Source of the DNA: CAIVAT01 sp964473485
GTDB lineage: Bacteria; Bacteroidota; Bacteroidia; Bacteroidales; FEN-979
Assembly: GCA_964473485.1 (NCBI GenBank)
Contig: CAYYPH010000001.1
Location: forward strand, 372,001 to 436,000
Length of the DNA stretch: 64,000 nt
Direction of reading: 5' to 3'
Positions 52,202 to 60,950 of this stretch are shown here, piece by piece (the stretch's first letter is position 1; every line of letters starts with the position of its first letter). Under the pieces are notes generated by a model. It had not been told where the DNA came from. It made no database searches and was given only the letters and a program-made list of their open reading frames with translations. The position numbers and the translations under genes were made by a program.

Positions 52202-53929
52202 TTATTCAGTTATTATCACACGCCTGGAAATTGTGACATTCCCGTTACGGGCCACAATGATATACATCCCAGCCCCCGCGCTCTGCAAATCTACGAAGGT
52301 TGAACATTTGTCGCATTCATTATTTCTTTGTTTCCTGATAATTTCGCCCACCATATTGTACACAACCACCTCGTAACCAGTCATGTTCAGACTCGGACAG
52401 GAGACCGAAAATCTGCCCGCCATGCCAGTCGTCGTGATGGTGCACTCCGGCTCTCGGTAATCAACCGAAGAAGTCATTACAATGTAAATATTATTGGATG
52501 TATCTGATTTGCATCCATTCTGGGTAACAACATCCCAGTACCAACCGCTTTGGGTGGCAGTATGGCTTTGTCCATTTGCGCCCGGAATGGGGTTGCCCTC
52601 AAAATACCATTGGTTGCCGGTCGGAACGTCGCTGTTGAGCTGGTTACCAATTGCCGTAACAACCGGGGCTGGCACTACAGATACCTGGATGTAATCGGCT
52701 TTTAACAGGGTGTCGCTCCAGTAACCATTGTTCACAATCAATTGTACATCAAAGGTTCCGGTATTCAAATAGGTTACCACCGGGTTTGGAGCCTGGGATG
52801 TCTGTGGTGTTCCACCTTCGAAATACCATTCATAAGATGCAATGTCGCCAATTGACTGACTCGAAAATGAAATCTGGTCACCGCTGCATATGCCTGTTGC
52901 ACTGGCGGTGAACAAGGCTGTGCAGGATGGCAGTCTTTTTAGGTAGGTTCCCTGGGAACCGCAGATAAACCCGGTTCCGTTTTCGGTAAAGATACACTCA
53001 TAAAGAGCTGCCTGGTAAGATGACTGGGGGAACCCATTGAACCATGTGTTCCCGCCGTCAATGCTTTCGGCAATGATCTCCGGAGTGCCACAGACAAAAA
53101 CATGATCCTGGTTTTCCCACCCGAAATCCCGCCATATGTCTGACCCAACCTGCTGTACAGACCATGTAAGGCCGCCATCCGCGGTTTTCAGGATCAACCC
53201 GTTATCTCCACACGCCATCCCAATATCATCACTGAAAAAATCAATCCCGGTAAGAAGGGCACCAGGCAGGGTGAACACCGTTGACCAGGTAAACCCATTG
53301 TCCGTCGACTTCTTTATCCGGCCTCCATTGTCAACCAGAAAGTAGGTATTGCCGGAGACGTAACAGGCTCCGTATGGGACACCATTGCTGACACCAGATG
53401 CCGAAGTCCATGTGGCTCCACCGTTATTGGTGGCATAAACAACCGGGTTACTGTTTGTTGATCCGATAACAATCCCGTTTAATGCATCCTTAAAAACAAC
53501 ATCCTGAAAATAATAAAGATCAGCGGCAACGGTAATCGAAGTCCAGGTAGCGCCTCCATCCATTGTTTTTCCAAAACCCGCCCATCCGTTCGAGAATTTT
53601 GGCCAGCCGGCAATATACCCGGTGTTGACATCAGTAAAACAGGCTCCTTCTATCCCGCAGTTTGCCCCTGTCCAGACTGGGTTCCACGAGGTTCCGCCGT
53701 CAGTGGTCTTTAATACAATACCATTTCCCTGGTAGGTCAGTGACATCCCCACCATAAAACCGATGCTATTCTGGTTATCCGGGAAATCAACGCCCGTCAT
53801 AATATAGTTATACCCTGTATTCAATTTTACCCAGGGTGGTCCGGCTACCGTCACAGTACCAAGACCGGGTAAAAAAAGAAAAAGGAAAGTTTTTATGATT
53901 GCAGAAGGGAATAAGTTGACTGTTTTCAT
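52202..53929 (-). CDS. T9SS-exported surface protein with Ycf48/BNR-like repeats and PKD domain
   Basis: 575 residues. A signal peptide precedes a beta-propeller of WTS-type repeats (KTTDGGTSWNPVWTG, KTMDGGATWTSITV, NGGATWTSASG, ADGGLTWSVQQ, IDGGNTWFNGFP), the Ycf48/PSII-assembly-factor-like or BNR pattern. After about residue 330 come a PKD-type domain (CSGDQISFSSQSIGDIASYEWYFEGGTPQ) and an Ig/PKD-like section, then a T9SS type A sorting domain at the C-terminus (MAGRFSVSCPSLNMTGYEVVVYNMVGEIIRKQ ... GMYIIVARNG). It should be cell-surface or secreted. No ligand known. It is divergent from the HypD gene. Confidence 0.85.
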   Translation of the reverse strand: MKTVNLFPSAIIKTFLFLFLPGLGTVTVAGPPWVKLNTGYNYIMTGVDFPDNQNSIGFMVGMSLTYQGNGIVLKTTDGGTSWNPVWTGANCGIEGACFTDVNTGYIAGWPKFSNGWAGFGKTMDGGATWTSITVAADLYYFQDVVFKDALNGIVIGSTNSNPVVYATNNGGATWTSASGVSNGVPYGACYVSGNTYFLVDNGGRIKKSTDNGFTWSTVFTLPGALLTGIDFFSDDIGMACGDNGLILKTADGGLTWSVQQVGSDIWRDFGWENQDHVFVCGTPEIIAESIDGGNTWFNGFPQSSYQAALYECIFTENGTGFICGSQGTYLKRLPSCTALFTASATGICSGDQISFSSQSIGDIASYEWYFEGGTPQTSQAPNPVVTYLNTGTFDVQLIVNNGYWSDTLLKADYIQVSVVPAPVVTAIGNQLNSDVPTGNQWYFEGNPIPGANGQSHTATQSGWYWDVVTQNGCKSDTSNNIYIVMTSSVDYREPECTITTTGMAGRFSVSCPSLNMTGYEVVVYNMVGEIIRKQRNNECDKCSTFVDLQSAGAGMYIIVARNGNVTISRRVIITE

Positions 53930-54030
53930 AACCAGCAGTATTTCAGTTTATCATACTAAATTGAATTCCTATTTAATAATCTGCCTGTAAATATATATGA
54001 ATAAGTCGTTCGATTGACATAAAAACACGT

Positions 54031-54060
54031 TTGCTGGTTGCATCTATATAATTAACTTTG
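54031..54060 (+). promoter_or_regulatory. Promoter of the HypD-like gene (TTG-N19-TAACTTTG)
   Basis: TTG 54031-54033, 19 bp, TAACTTTG 54053-54060. It covers the TTG codon at 54058 at which the frame opens, so the true start is the ATG at 54082. Confidence 0.75.
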
Positions 54061-54081
54061 TCTGATTTTCTGAAAAACATC

Positions 54082-56469
54082 ATGAACGAAAGGATTAAAA
54101 AGCTCAGGGAAAACAGTTTGAACGCTGTGAACCGGTTATCGGCCGAAAGGGCGCGACTTGTTACTGATATCTATAAAAGCGGTTTGGACCGGGAGGTTTC
54201 CGTACCGGTTATGAGAGCGCTCACCCTAAACCATATACTTACTCATAAAACCCTGTGCTATAATCAGGGAGAGTTGATCGTCGGTGAACGTGGGCCGGCA
54301 CCCAAGGCATGTCCCACCTACCCAGAATTATGCGTACATTCCGAAGATGACCTCGAGATACTTGACAAGCGTAAGAAGGTCTCTTTTAAAGTTGATGACG
54401 AAACCCGCAGGGTTTACCGTGAAGAGATTATCCCGTTCTGGAAAGGCCGCAGTAACCGCGACCGCATCATGCGTTCGATGTCCGATGACTGGCATGATGC
54501 CTACAAAGCCGGAGTGTTCACCGAATTCCAGGAACAACGAGGACCGGGGCACACCGTTGCAGGGAATAAGATATTCGGCAAAGGGATGCTCGATCTGATA
54601 GATGATATTCACGAAGCATACAGCAAACTGGATTTCTATTCAGATCCCGAAGCTTTCGACAAACAGGAGGAACTTAAAGCTATGGAGATAGCCGCAAATT
54701 CCGTGATAACCTTCGCCAACCGGTATGCCGATCTGCTCATGAGCCTGGCAGAACAAGACATGACGATGCATGAGAATGAAAAGGACATTTATAAACGCCG
54801 GAAGGAACTCCGGAAACTGGCTTCGGTGTGCCGCAACGTGCCCGCCCATGCTCCGCAGACTTTTCATGAGGCACTACAGCACTATTGGTTCATACATCTT
54901 TGCGTGATCACGGAGCTGAATCCCTGGGATTCGTTCAACCCGGGGCGACTCGATCAGCATCTCCTTCCTTTCTACCGCAAAGAAATTGAATCCGGTACAC
55001 TCACCAGGGAGGAAGCAGTGGAGTTGCTGGAAAGTTTCTGGATTAAGTTCAACAATCACCCGGCACCTCCAAAGGTCGGCGTAACCGCACAGGAAAGCAA
55101 TACTTACACCGATTTTTCACTGATCAACCTGGGAGGCGTCAGACCCGATGGCACGGACGCTGTCAATGAGTTGACATACATCATTCTTGATGTCATTGAG
55201 GAAATGCGACTTCTGCAACCCAGTTCGATGGTCCAGATCAGCAAAAAGAATCCGGATGCATTTGTTCACAGGACATTGCAGATCACCAAAACCGGATTTG
55301 GTCAGCCCTCGTTTTTTAACACCGATGCCATTATTCAGGAACTTGTAAGACAAGGCAAAGATCTTACCGATGCCCGTAACGGGGGGGCCAGCGGGTGTGT
55401 CGAGGCAGGCGCATTCGGAACGGAGGCTTACATCCTGAGCGGTTACTTCAACCTTCCCAAGGTACTTGAGATAACGCTGAACAATGGCTTTGATCCAAGG
55501 ACCGGCAAGCAGCTCGGACCAGCTACCGGAGACCCTACTGATTTTCAATCTTTTGATGACCTCGTCGAAGCTTTCAGTAAACAGCTGAAGCATTTTATCG
55601 ATATTAAGATCAAAGGGAACAACATCATTGCAAGCATATATGCCAGGTATTTGCCGGTTCCTTTTCTTTCGCTTATCATCGACGATTGCATCAACAGTGG
55701 CAAAGATTACAACAACGGGGGCGCCAGATACAATACGACCTACATACAAGGGGTTGGACTCGGAAGCATAACAGATTCACTCACAGCGTTGCGTATCCAT
55801 GTATTTGAGCAGTCTACCATTACCATGAAGGGAATGCTTAAGGCATTAAAAAACAATTTCACCGATTTTGAGGAACTTCATGCCGCACTTGTATTCGATA
55901 CACCGAAATGGGGTAATGACGATGATACCGCCGACAACCAGGCAAAACTTGTGTTTGACCTTTTCTACCAGGTTGTCGATTCGAGACCAAATGCACTGGG
56001 AGGTAAACACCGCATCAACATGTTGCCAACCACGTGTCATGTTTACTTCGGGAGCGTTATCGGTGCCTTGCCGGATGGAAGAAAGGCCGGTTTGCCCCTT
56101 TCCGAAGGTATCTCGCCGGTTCAGGGTGCTGATACCAAAGGGCCTACTGCGGTTCTGAAGTCGGCAGCAAAAATTGATCACCTCAAAACCGGCGGAACCC
56201 TTCTCAACCAGAAATTTTCGCCTGATTTTTTCTTCGATGAAACAAGCATTCGTAAGATAACAGCGCTAATCAGATCCTATTTTAAAATGGATGGTCATCA
56301 TATCCAGTTCAACGTGGTGTCGGCGGACATCCTCAGAGATGCTCAAAAACATCCGGAGCGGCACCGCGACCTGATCGTAAGAGTAGCCGGTTATAGTGAT
56401 TATTTCAACGACCTCGGCGAAGATCTTCAGAATGAGATCATCAAACGTACTGAACAAAAGAGCTTTTAA
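54082..56469 (+). CDS. hypD: Glycyl-radical enzyme, HypD-like (trans-4-hydroxy-L-proline dehydratase)
   Basis: 795 residues. It carries the thiyl-radical site GCVEAG (Cys 439, Glu 441), the glycyl-radical site VRVAGYSDYF (Gly 770) and GPGHTVAG (His about 157). As I recall from the C. difficile enzyme, the residues described are D278, S334, F340, C434, E436, T645 and G765; with a constant +5 shift all seven are seen here (D283, S339, F345, C439, E441, T650, G770), and H160 shifts to 157 over a small indel. That is strong support for dehydration of 4-hydroxyproline to pyrroline-5-carboxylate. P5C reductase (proC) is not in the window. Own promoter; activase 2.6 kb upstream. Confidence 0.85.
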   Translation: MNERIKKLRENSLNAVNRLSAERARLVTDIYKSGLDREVSVPVMRALTLNHILTHKTLCYNQGELIVGERGPAPKACPTYPELCVHSEDDLEILDKRKKVSFKVDDETRRVYREEIIPFWKGRSNRDRIMRSMSDDWHDAYKAGVFTEFQEQRGPGHTVAGNKIFGKGMLDLIDDIHEAYSKLDFYSDPEAFDKQEELKAMEIAANSVITFANRYADLLMSLAEQDMTMHENEKDIYKRRKELRKLASVCRNVPAHAPQTFHEALQHYWFIHLCVITELNPWDSFNPGRLDQHLLPFYRKEIESGTLTREEAVELLESFWIKFNNHPAPPKVGVTAQESNTYTDFSLINLGGVRPDGTDAVNELTYIILDVIEEMRLLQPSSMVQISKKNPDAFVHRTLQITKTGFGQPSFFNTDAIIQELVRQGKDLTDARNGGASGCVEAGAFGTEAYILSGYFNLPKVLEITLNNGFDPRTGKQLGPATGDPTDFQSFDDLVEAFSKQLKHFIDIKIKGNNIIASIYARYLPVPFLSLIIDDCINSGKDYNNGGARYNTTYIQGVGLGSITDSLTALRIHVFEQSTITMKGMLKALKNNFTDFEELHAALVFDTPKWGNDDDTADNQAKLVFDLFYQVVDSRPNALGGKHRINMLPTTCHVYFGSVIGALPDGRKAGLPLSEGISPVQGADTKGPTAVLKSAAKIDHLKTGGTLLNQKFSPDFFFDETSIRKITALIRSYFKMDGHHIQFNVVSADILRDAQKHPERHRDLIVRVAGYSDYFNDLGEDLQNEIIKRTEQKSF

Positions 56470-56479
56470 ACCTTTAATC

Positions 56480-57346
56480 CTACTCTTTCGCCCGTAAAGG
56501 TACAATACCTGCCATTTCGCCAAGTACGTTGACCAGGTCGGAACCTGTGGGCACCACGACCTTAGCGTTATCCTTCAGGGATGTTTCAAGCGCCTGTATC
56601 TTTCGCAGAATCTGTGCGTTACCAACAAAATACTTCTCGGCCGCCTCGTTCACCAGTGCAATGGCCTGGGCTTCGCCTTCCGCTTTCAGAATGGCCGCCT
56701 GTTTGATCCCTTCCGCCCGGCGAATTTCTGCACGTTTCTCACCATCGGCTTTTGTTTCCGCGGCAGTGGCATAGTCAACAGCCGCTATCTTTTCATTTTC
56801 CGCCTTCACGATCTTGTTCATGGTCTCCTGGACATCTTTCGGCGGATCAATCTCCTTCAGCTCGGTCCTGATAATCTGAATCCCCCAGCTATGGGTTTCT
56901 TCAAGCAGTGTACCATGGAGCTCCTTATTGATTTTTCCTCGCTCGCTGTTGGCCGATTTCAGGGTCATGGTGCCGATGATGTTACGAAGCGTGGTCCTGG
57001 CAAGGTTAACAATCTGGTACTCAATGCTATTAACGTTGTACTGCGAATTCTTCACACTCTCTTCATCGCTGTTGATCCTGAAATAGACCTGTGCATCAAC
57101 CTTCGCGTTAAGGTTGTCGTTGGTAATGATCTCCTGCGGCTCTGCATTGATCATTTTCTCGGTGATATTCACCTGGTACATTTTTTCAATTCCAGGAATT
57201 ATCCAGTGAAAACCAGGTTGGGCAAACCTGCGGTATTTTCCCAGGAACTCGATAAGCCCCCGGTGGGTGGGTCGTACAATCCTTACACCGGCAAGAAATA
57301 AAAAGATAATTGCCAGTACGATGATCATGATGGTAACATTGCTCAT
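56480..57346 (-). CDS. SPFH/Band 7 protein (stomatin/QmcA-like)
   Basis: 288 residues: one N-terminal transmembrane helix (MIIVLAIIFLFLAGV) and an SPFH/Band 7 domain (PTHRGLIEFLGKYRRFAQPGFHWIIPG) followed by a coiled-coil-forming, Ala/Glu-rich C-terminus (KADGEKRAEIRRAEGIKQAAILKAEGEAQAIAL). Paraslipin/QmcA-type proteins form large membrane complexes and influence protease activity. No NfeD partner is encoded next to it here. It is convergent with hypD (10-bp gap) and divergent from the M49-like gene, with a TAnnTTTG element at 57380-57387. Confidence 0.9.
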   Translation of the reverse strand: MSNVTIMIIVLAIIFLFLAGVRIVRPTHRGLIEFLGKYRRFAQPGFHWIIPGIEKMYQVNITEKMINAEPQEIITNDNLNAKVDAQVYFRINSDEESVKNSQYNVNSIEYQIVNLARTTLRNIIGTMTLKSANSERGKINKELHGTLLEETHSWGIQIIRTELKEIDPPKDVQETMNKIVKAENEKIAAVDYATAAETKADGEKRAEIRRAEGIKQAAILKAEGEAQAIALVNEAAEKYFVGNAQILRKIQALETSLKDNAKVVVPTGSDLVNVLGEMAGIVPLRAKE

Positions 57347-57379
57347 GGTGACTTGTTTTAAAAATGAATAATTCTCTCA

Positions 57380-57387
57380 CAAACATA
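57380..57387 (-). promoter_or_regulatory. -7 element TATGTTTG of the SPFH gene
   Basis: Exact TAnnTTTG on the minus strand, 34 bp before the ATG at 57346. A CAA (TTG) lies 22 bp beyond, one base longer than the usual spacer. Confidence 0.5.
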
Positions 57388-57457
57388 ATCATAAATATGT
57401 TATTCATATCAAATTACCTGAATAATCGCTCATAAACGATGTAATTTGAATCGGATC

Positions 57458-57489
57458 TTGGCAAGTGCGCCTTTTTTTTTCTAATTTCG
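57458..57489 (+). promoter_or_regulatory. Promoter of M49-like gene (TTG-N21-TAATTTCG)
   Basis: TTG 57458-57460, 21 bp, TAATTTCG (57482-57489; one mismatch to TAnnTTTG). It precedes the ATG at 57516 by 27 bp and probably drives the gene group through the aldehyde dehydrogenase. Confidence 0.55.
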
Positions 57490-57515
57490 TACGCCGATAT
57501 TAAATCTATAGAATC

Positions 57516-59165
57516 ATGAAAAACAAAATCTTACTTTGTGTCATTGTGACTATGAGCATTCTCACACTCAGTTCTTGCCAGAGCGGCACCCAAAAAAATG
57601 CCGTCAGCGCCCAGGATTCTCTGATGCTGGCAAAAGTCAACGAATTTGCCTTAGTCAAGCTGACGACCGATCTGACTAAACTCACCGAAAAAGAAAAACA
57701 AATGATCCCGTTGCTGATCGAAGCCTCAGACCTTGTGGATCTCATTTACTGGGAACAGACCATCGGAGAAAAGGAACAGTTTCTCAGCAGTATCGGGGAT
57801 AGCCTGACACGCCGGTTTGCTGAGATCAATTATGGTCCCTGGGAAAGGCTGAATGGCAACAAACCCTTCGTTGAAGGTTATGGTGACAAGCCGGCAGGTG
57901 CCAACTTTTATCCCGCCGATATGACCAAAGAAGAGTTCGGGCAATGGAATGATAAAAACAAAACAAGCCTCTACACGATCATTCAGCGAAACGACGATAA
58001 ATCGCTGAAATCAGTCTGGTATCATGAGGCATACCGCGAGCGAATCACGAAGGCTGCTGAGTTGCTTCGCCAGGCTTCGGTTCTTGCCGAAGATCCAGGA
58101 CTGAAAAAATACCTGGAGCTGCGTGCGGAAGCATTTTTGACGGATGATTATTTTAAGAGCGACATGGCCTGGATGGACATGAAAACCAACACACTGGATG
58201 TGGTGATTGGCCCGATTGAAAATTACGAAGATGAGCTATTCGGATATAAGACCGCCTATGAAGGCCTGGTGCTTGTGAAAGACCAGGAATGGAGTAAAAA
58301 ACTGGAGAAATTCGCAGCGCTCCTGCCCGACCTTCAGAAAAACCTTCCTGTTGATGAAAAATATAAAAAGGAAAAACCCGGAACCAGTTCCGACCTGAAT
58401 GCCTATGACGTGATCTATGTTTCGGGACAGGCCAATGAAGGAAGCAAAACCATCGCCATAAACCTGCCCAACGATGAAAATGTTCAACTGAAGAAAGGTT
58501 CGCGCAGGCTTCAGTTGAAAAATGCCATGAAGGCTAAATTTGACAATATTCTTGTTCCGATCTCCAACGTGTTGATCGATTCGGCGCAACGGGGCAACAT
58601 CCGATTCGATGCTTTTTTCTCGAATGTTATGTTCCACGAGGTGGCCCATGGATTAGGTATAAAAAACACCATTACCGGTAAAGGAAACGTACGCGAAGCA
58701 CTGAAAGAAAAGTATTCCTCGTTTGAGGAGGCCAAGGCAGATATCCTGGGATTGTTCATGTCGACAAAACTGATTGAAATGGGAGAATTGCAGGGCATCA
58801 CGGTTGAGGATTGTTTTGTCACCTATATGGCCGGACTATTCAGATCGGTCAGGTTCGGAGCTGCCAGTGCTCATGGGAAGGCAAATATGATGTGTTATAA
58901 CTTCTTCGAGGACAAGGGGGCTTTTGAACGGTTACCCAATGGGACATACCGGGTAAACATGGAAAAAACGAAAGCGGCCATGAACGAATGGGCTGCCAAA
59001 GTGCTTATCTTTGAAGGTGACGGGGATTACGACGGAGCTTCCTCCTACCTCGAAACCAATGGAAAAACAAGGGCTTCCCTGCAGAATGACCTGGATAGAC
59101 TGAAAACTGCAGGCATCCCGGTCGACATCGTTTACGAACAGGGAATTAACGTACTGGGGTTGTAG
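57516..59165 (+). CDS. M49-like (dipeptidyl-peptidase III-related) zinc peptidase lipoprotein
   Basis: 549 residues with a lipobox signal (LTLSSC, Cys about 21). The zinc site is HEVAHG at 374-379 with the downstream EEAKADI (third ligand Glu), the arrangement seen in Bacteroidota M49-related proteins that are often called dihydrofolate reductase or Zn-dependent hydrolase. The motif is HExxH rather than the HExxxH of classical dipeptidyl-peptidase III. The central segment GPIENYEDELFGYKTAYEG is typical. It should be an envelope peptidase acting on oligopeptides. It is 7 bp upstream of the aldehyde dehydrogenase gene, indicating one transcript. Confidence 0.85.
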   Translation: MKNKILLCVIVTMSILTLSSCQSGTQKNAVSAQDSLMLAKVNEFALVKLTTDLTKLTEKEKQMIPLLIEASDLVDLIYWEQTIGEKEQFLSSIGDSLTRRFAEINYGPWERLNGNKPFVEGYGDKPAGANFYPADMTKEEFGQWNDKNKTSLYTIIQRNDDKSLKSVWYHEAYRERITKAAELLRQASVLAEDPGLKKYLELRAEAFLTDDYFKSDMAWMDMKTNTLDVVIGPIENYEDELFGYKTAYEGLVLVKDQEWSKKLEKFAALLPDLQKNLPVDEKYKKEKPGTSSDLNAYDVIYVSGQANEGSKTIAINLPNDENVQLKKGSRRLQLKNAMKAKFDNILVPISNVLIDSAQRGNIRFDAFFSNVMFHEVAHGLGIKNTITGKGNVREALKEKYSSFEEAKADILGLFMSTKLIEMGELQGITVEDCFVTYMAGLFRSVRFGAASAHGKANMMCYNFFEDKGAFERLPNGTYRVNMEKTKAAMNEWAAKVLIFEGDGDYDGASSYLETNGKTRASLQNDLDRLKTAGIPVDIVYEQGINVLGL

Positions 59166-59172
59166 GTTTCGT

Positions 59173-60606
59173 ATGCCGGAGTCGTTTGAAATCAAAGCAG
59201 ATCAGATACTGAAAAGGGCATCGCTGGCCGCTGCCGAATTTCTTCAATTCAGCCAGGAACAAACCGATCGTGTTGCAGAAGCCGTTTTCAGAGCCGGATT
59301 CGACAACCGGATCAGGCTGGCAAAAATGGCCTGGGAGGAAACCGGTATCGGGGTGTGGGAACATAAGGTCATCAAAAATGTTCTTGCCACTCAATTGGTT
59401 TATGAGACCATCCGGGATGAAAAGACAGTCGGTGTCATCCATTCGGATCCGAAGACCGGTATTACTGAAATTGCACAACCGCTGGGTCCGGTGTTTGCCA
59501 TTGTACCGGTTACCAATCCTACTTCCACGACCCTGTACAAGATTCTTCTATGCCTTAAAACGAGAAATCCGATCATTGTCAGCCCGCACAGGAGCGCCTC
59601 AAACTCCTGTGCAGAAGCGGTACGTGTTTGTTACGAAGCCGCATTGTCTGCCGGGGCGCCCGAAGATTGTATCCAGTTAGTGGTAACCGGAAAGCGTGAA
59701 TTTACCGAGAAACTCATGTCGCATCCGGGTGTGGCGCTCATACTGGCTACAGGAGGTACCGGATTGGTATCGGCTGCCTATAGTTCGGGAAATCCGGCCA
59801 TCGGTGTGGGGCCCGGGAACGTCCCTGTATTCATCGACGATAGCGCAGATATCCCTTTTGCAGTCAGTAACATCATCAGTTCCAAAACCTTTGACAACGG
59901 GACGATCTGTGCCAGCGAACAATCAATTGTTGTGACAAAGCTTATAGCCGGTAAGGTTAAGGATGAGTTCATCAGACAACATTGTTATTTTCTCAATCCT
60001 GAAGAGATCAGGCAGGTAGAAAAAATCGCTTTGGCCCCCGGACAGTTAACGATGAGTCCTTTTATCGTTGGCCAGTCTGTCGGTGTTATAGCCCGGAAAG
60101 CCGGGATTGATGTACCCGAAGATACCAGGATTCTTATCGCGCCTTTGGACGGAATTGGTCCCGATTACCCCTTGTCGTACGAAATCCTGGCACCGATCCT
60201 GGCCTTTTACACGGTTGATGATTACAATAATGCATTGAATACCTGCATCGACCTGAATTACCTTGGTGGAATCGGCCACAGTGCCGGGATTTATGCCAAC
60301 AATGAACAACGGATCATGGAATTCTCCCAACTGATCAATGCTGGCAGGATCCTGGTTAACACACCGACCACACATGGGGCAATCGGATATTTTTACAATA
60401 ATCTTCCCCCTTCCCTGACCCTGGGCTGCGGAACAGGAGGTAAAAATATCACCACTGAAAATGTATCTGTTAAGAATCTGATGAATATTCAAAGAGTTAC
60501 AAGAAGAAAACCGAATGAATTATGGTTCAGCCATGACCAGGAACGGTATCTTGATGAAACAATCTCTGTTGATGACATCATAAAAGATTATTATAAAAAT
60601 CATTAA
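59173..60606 (+). CDS. CoA-acylating aldehyde dehydrogenase (AdhE/EutE-like), stand-alone
   Basis: 477 residues matching the N-terminal half of AdhE and EutE/MhpF-type acylating ALDHs: GPVFAIVPVTNPTSTTLYKILLCLKTRNPIIVSPH, LATGGTGLVSAAYSSGNPAIGVGPGN and catalytic Cys in FDNGTICASEQSIV. It interconverts acetaldehyde and acetyl-CoA with NAD. No iron-dependent alcohol dehydrogenase domain is fused, so it is an ALDH only. No microcompartment shell genes are nearby, and the N-terminus has no obvious targeting peptide. It lies 7 bp after the M49-like gene and 6 bp before the STAS gene in the same direction. Confidence 0.92.
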   Translation: MPESFEIKADQILKRASLAAAEFLQFSQEQTDRVAEAVFRAGFDNRIRLAKMAWEETGIGVWEHKVIKNVLATQLVYETIRDEKTVGVIHSDPKTGITEIAQPLGPVFAIVPVTNPTSTTLYKILLCLKTRNPIIVSPHRSASNSCAEAVRVCYEAALSAGAPEDCIQLVVTGKREFTEKLMSHPGVALILATGGTGLVSAAYSSGNPAIGVGPGNVPVFIDDSADIPFAVSNIISSKTFDNGTICASEQSIVVTKLIAGKVKDEFIRQHCYFLNPEEIRQVEKIALAPGQLTMSPFIVGQSVGVIARKAGIDVPEDTRILIAPLDGIGPDYPLSYEILAPILAFYTVDDYNNALNTCIDLNYLGGIGHSAGIYANNEQRIMEFSQLINAGRILVNTPTTHGAIGYFYNNLPPSLTLGCGTGGKNITTENVSVKNLMNIQRVTRRKPNELWFSHDQERYLDETISVDDIIKDYYKNH

Positions 60607-60612
60607 CCCTTA

Positions 60613-60933
60613 ATGAGTATGGTCAAATTCAGCCATAATGTGAATGAAGGGGTATTCATTGCCTCCTTCGCCGGAAGACTTGATACCCAGGCTGTTCAAA
60701 ACATCAGCGAAATAATAAAGGCCAACCTGCCGGTTAACGATGAAGGCATTATAAAAGACAGGGTGGCTTTCGACCTGAGAGATGTGGAATATATCTCATC
60801 CTCTTTCATCAGGATCTGTGTTGACACGGCCAAGCAGGTTCCCCACGGACGGTTTACGATCATTCATTGCCAGCCTTTCATCAAAAAGACCTTTAAGATT
60901 TCGGGTTTGGATGAGATCCTGAATGTTTCGTAG
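60613..60933 (+). CDS. STAS-domain anti-sigma factor antagonist (RsbV/SpoIIAA-like)
   Basis: 106-residue single STAS domain: MVKFSHNVNEGVFIASFAGRLD followed by FDLRDVEYISSSFIRICVDTA, where the phosphorylatable serine is in the YISSS stretch (about 62-64). Proteins like this are released or bound depending on phosphorylation by an RsbW-like kinase; an RsbW-type kinase fused to an acetyltransferase is encoded 1 kb away on the other strand and convergent. It is 6 bp after the aldehyde dehydrogenase. Partner and sigma factor are unknown. Confidence 0.9.
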   Translation: MSMVKFSHNVNEGVFIASFAGRLDTQAVQNISEIIKANLPVNDEGIIKDRVAFDLRDVEYISSSFIRICVDTAKQVPHGRFTIIHCQPFIKKTFKISGLDEILNVS

Positions 60934-60950
60934 GATCATAAAAAGAGGGA

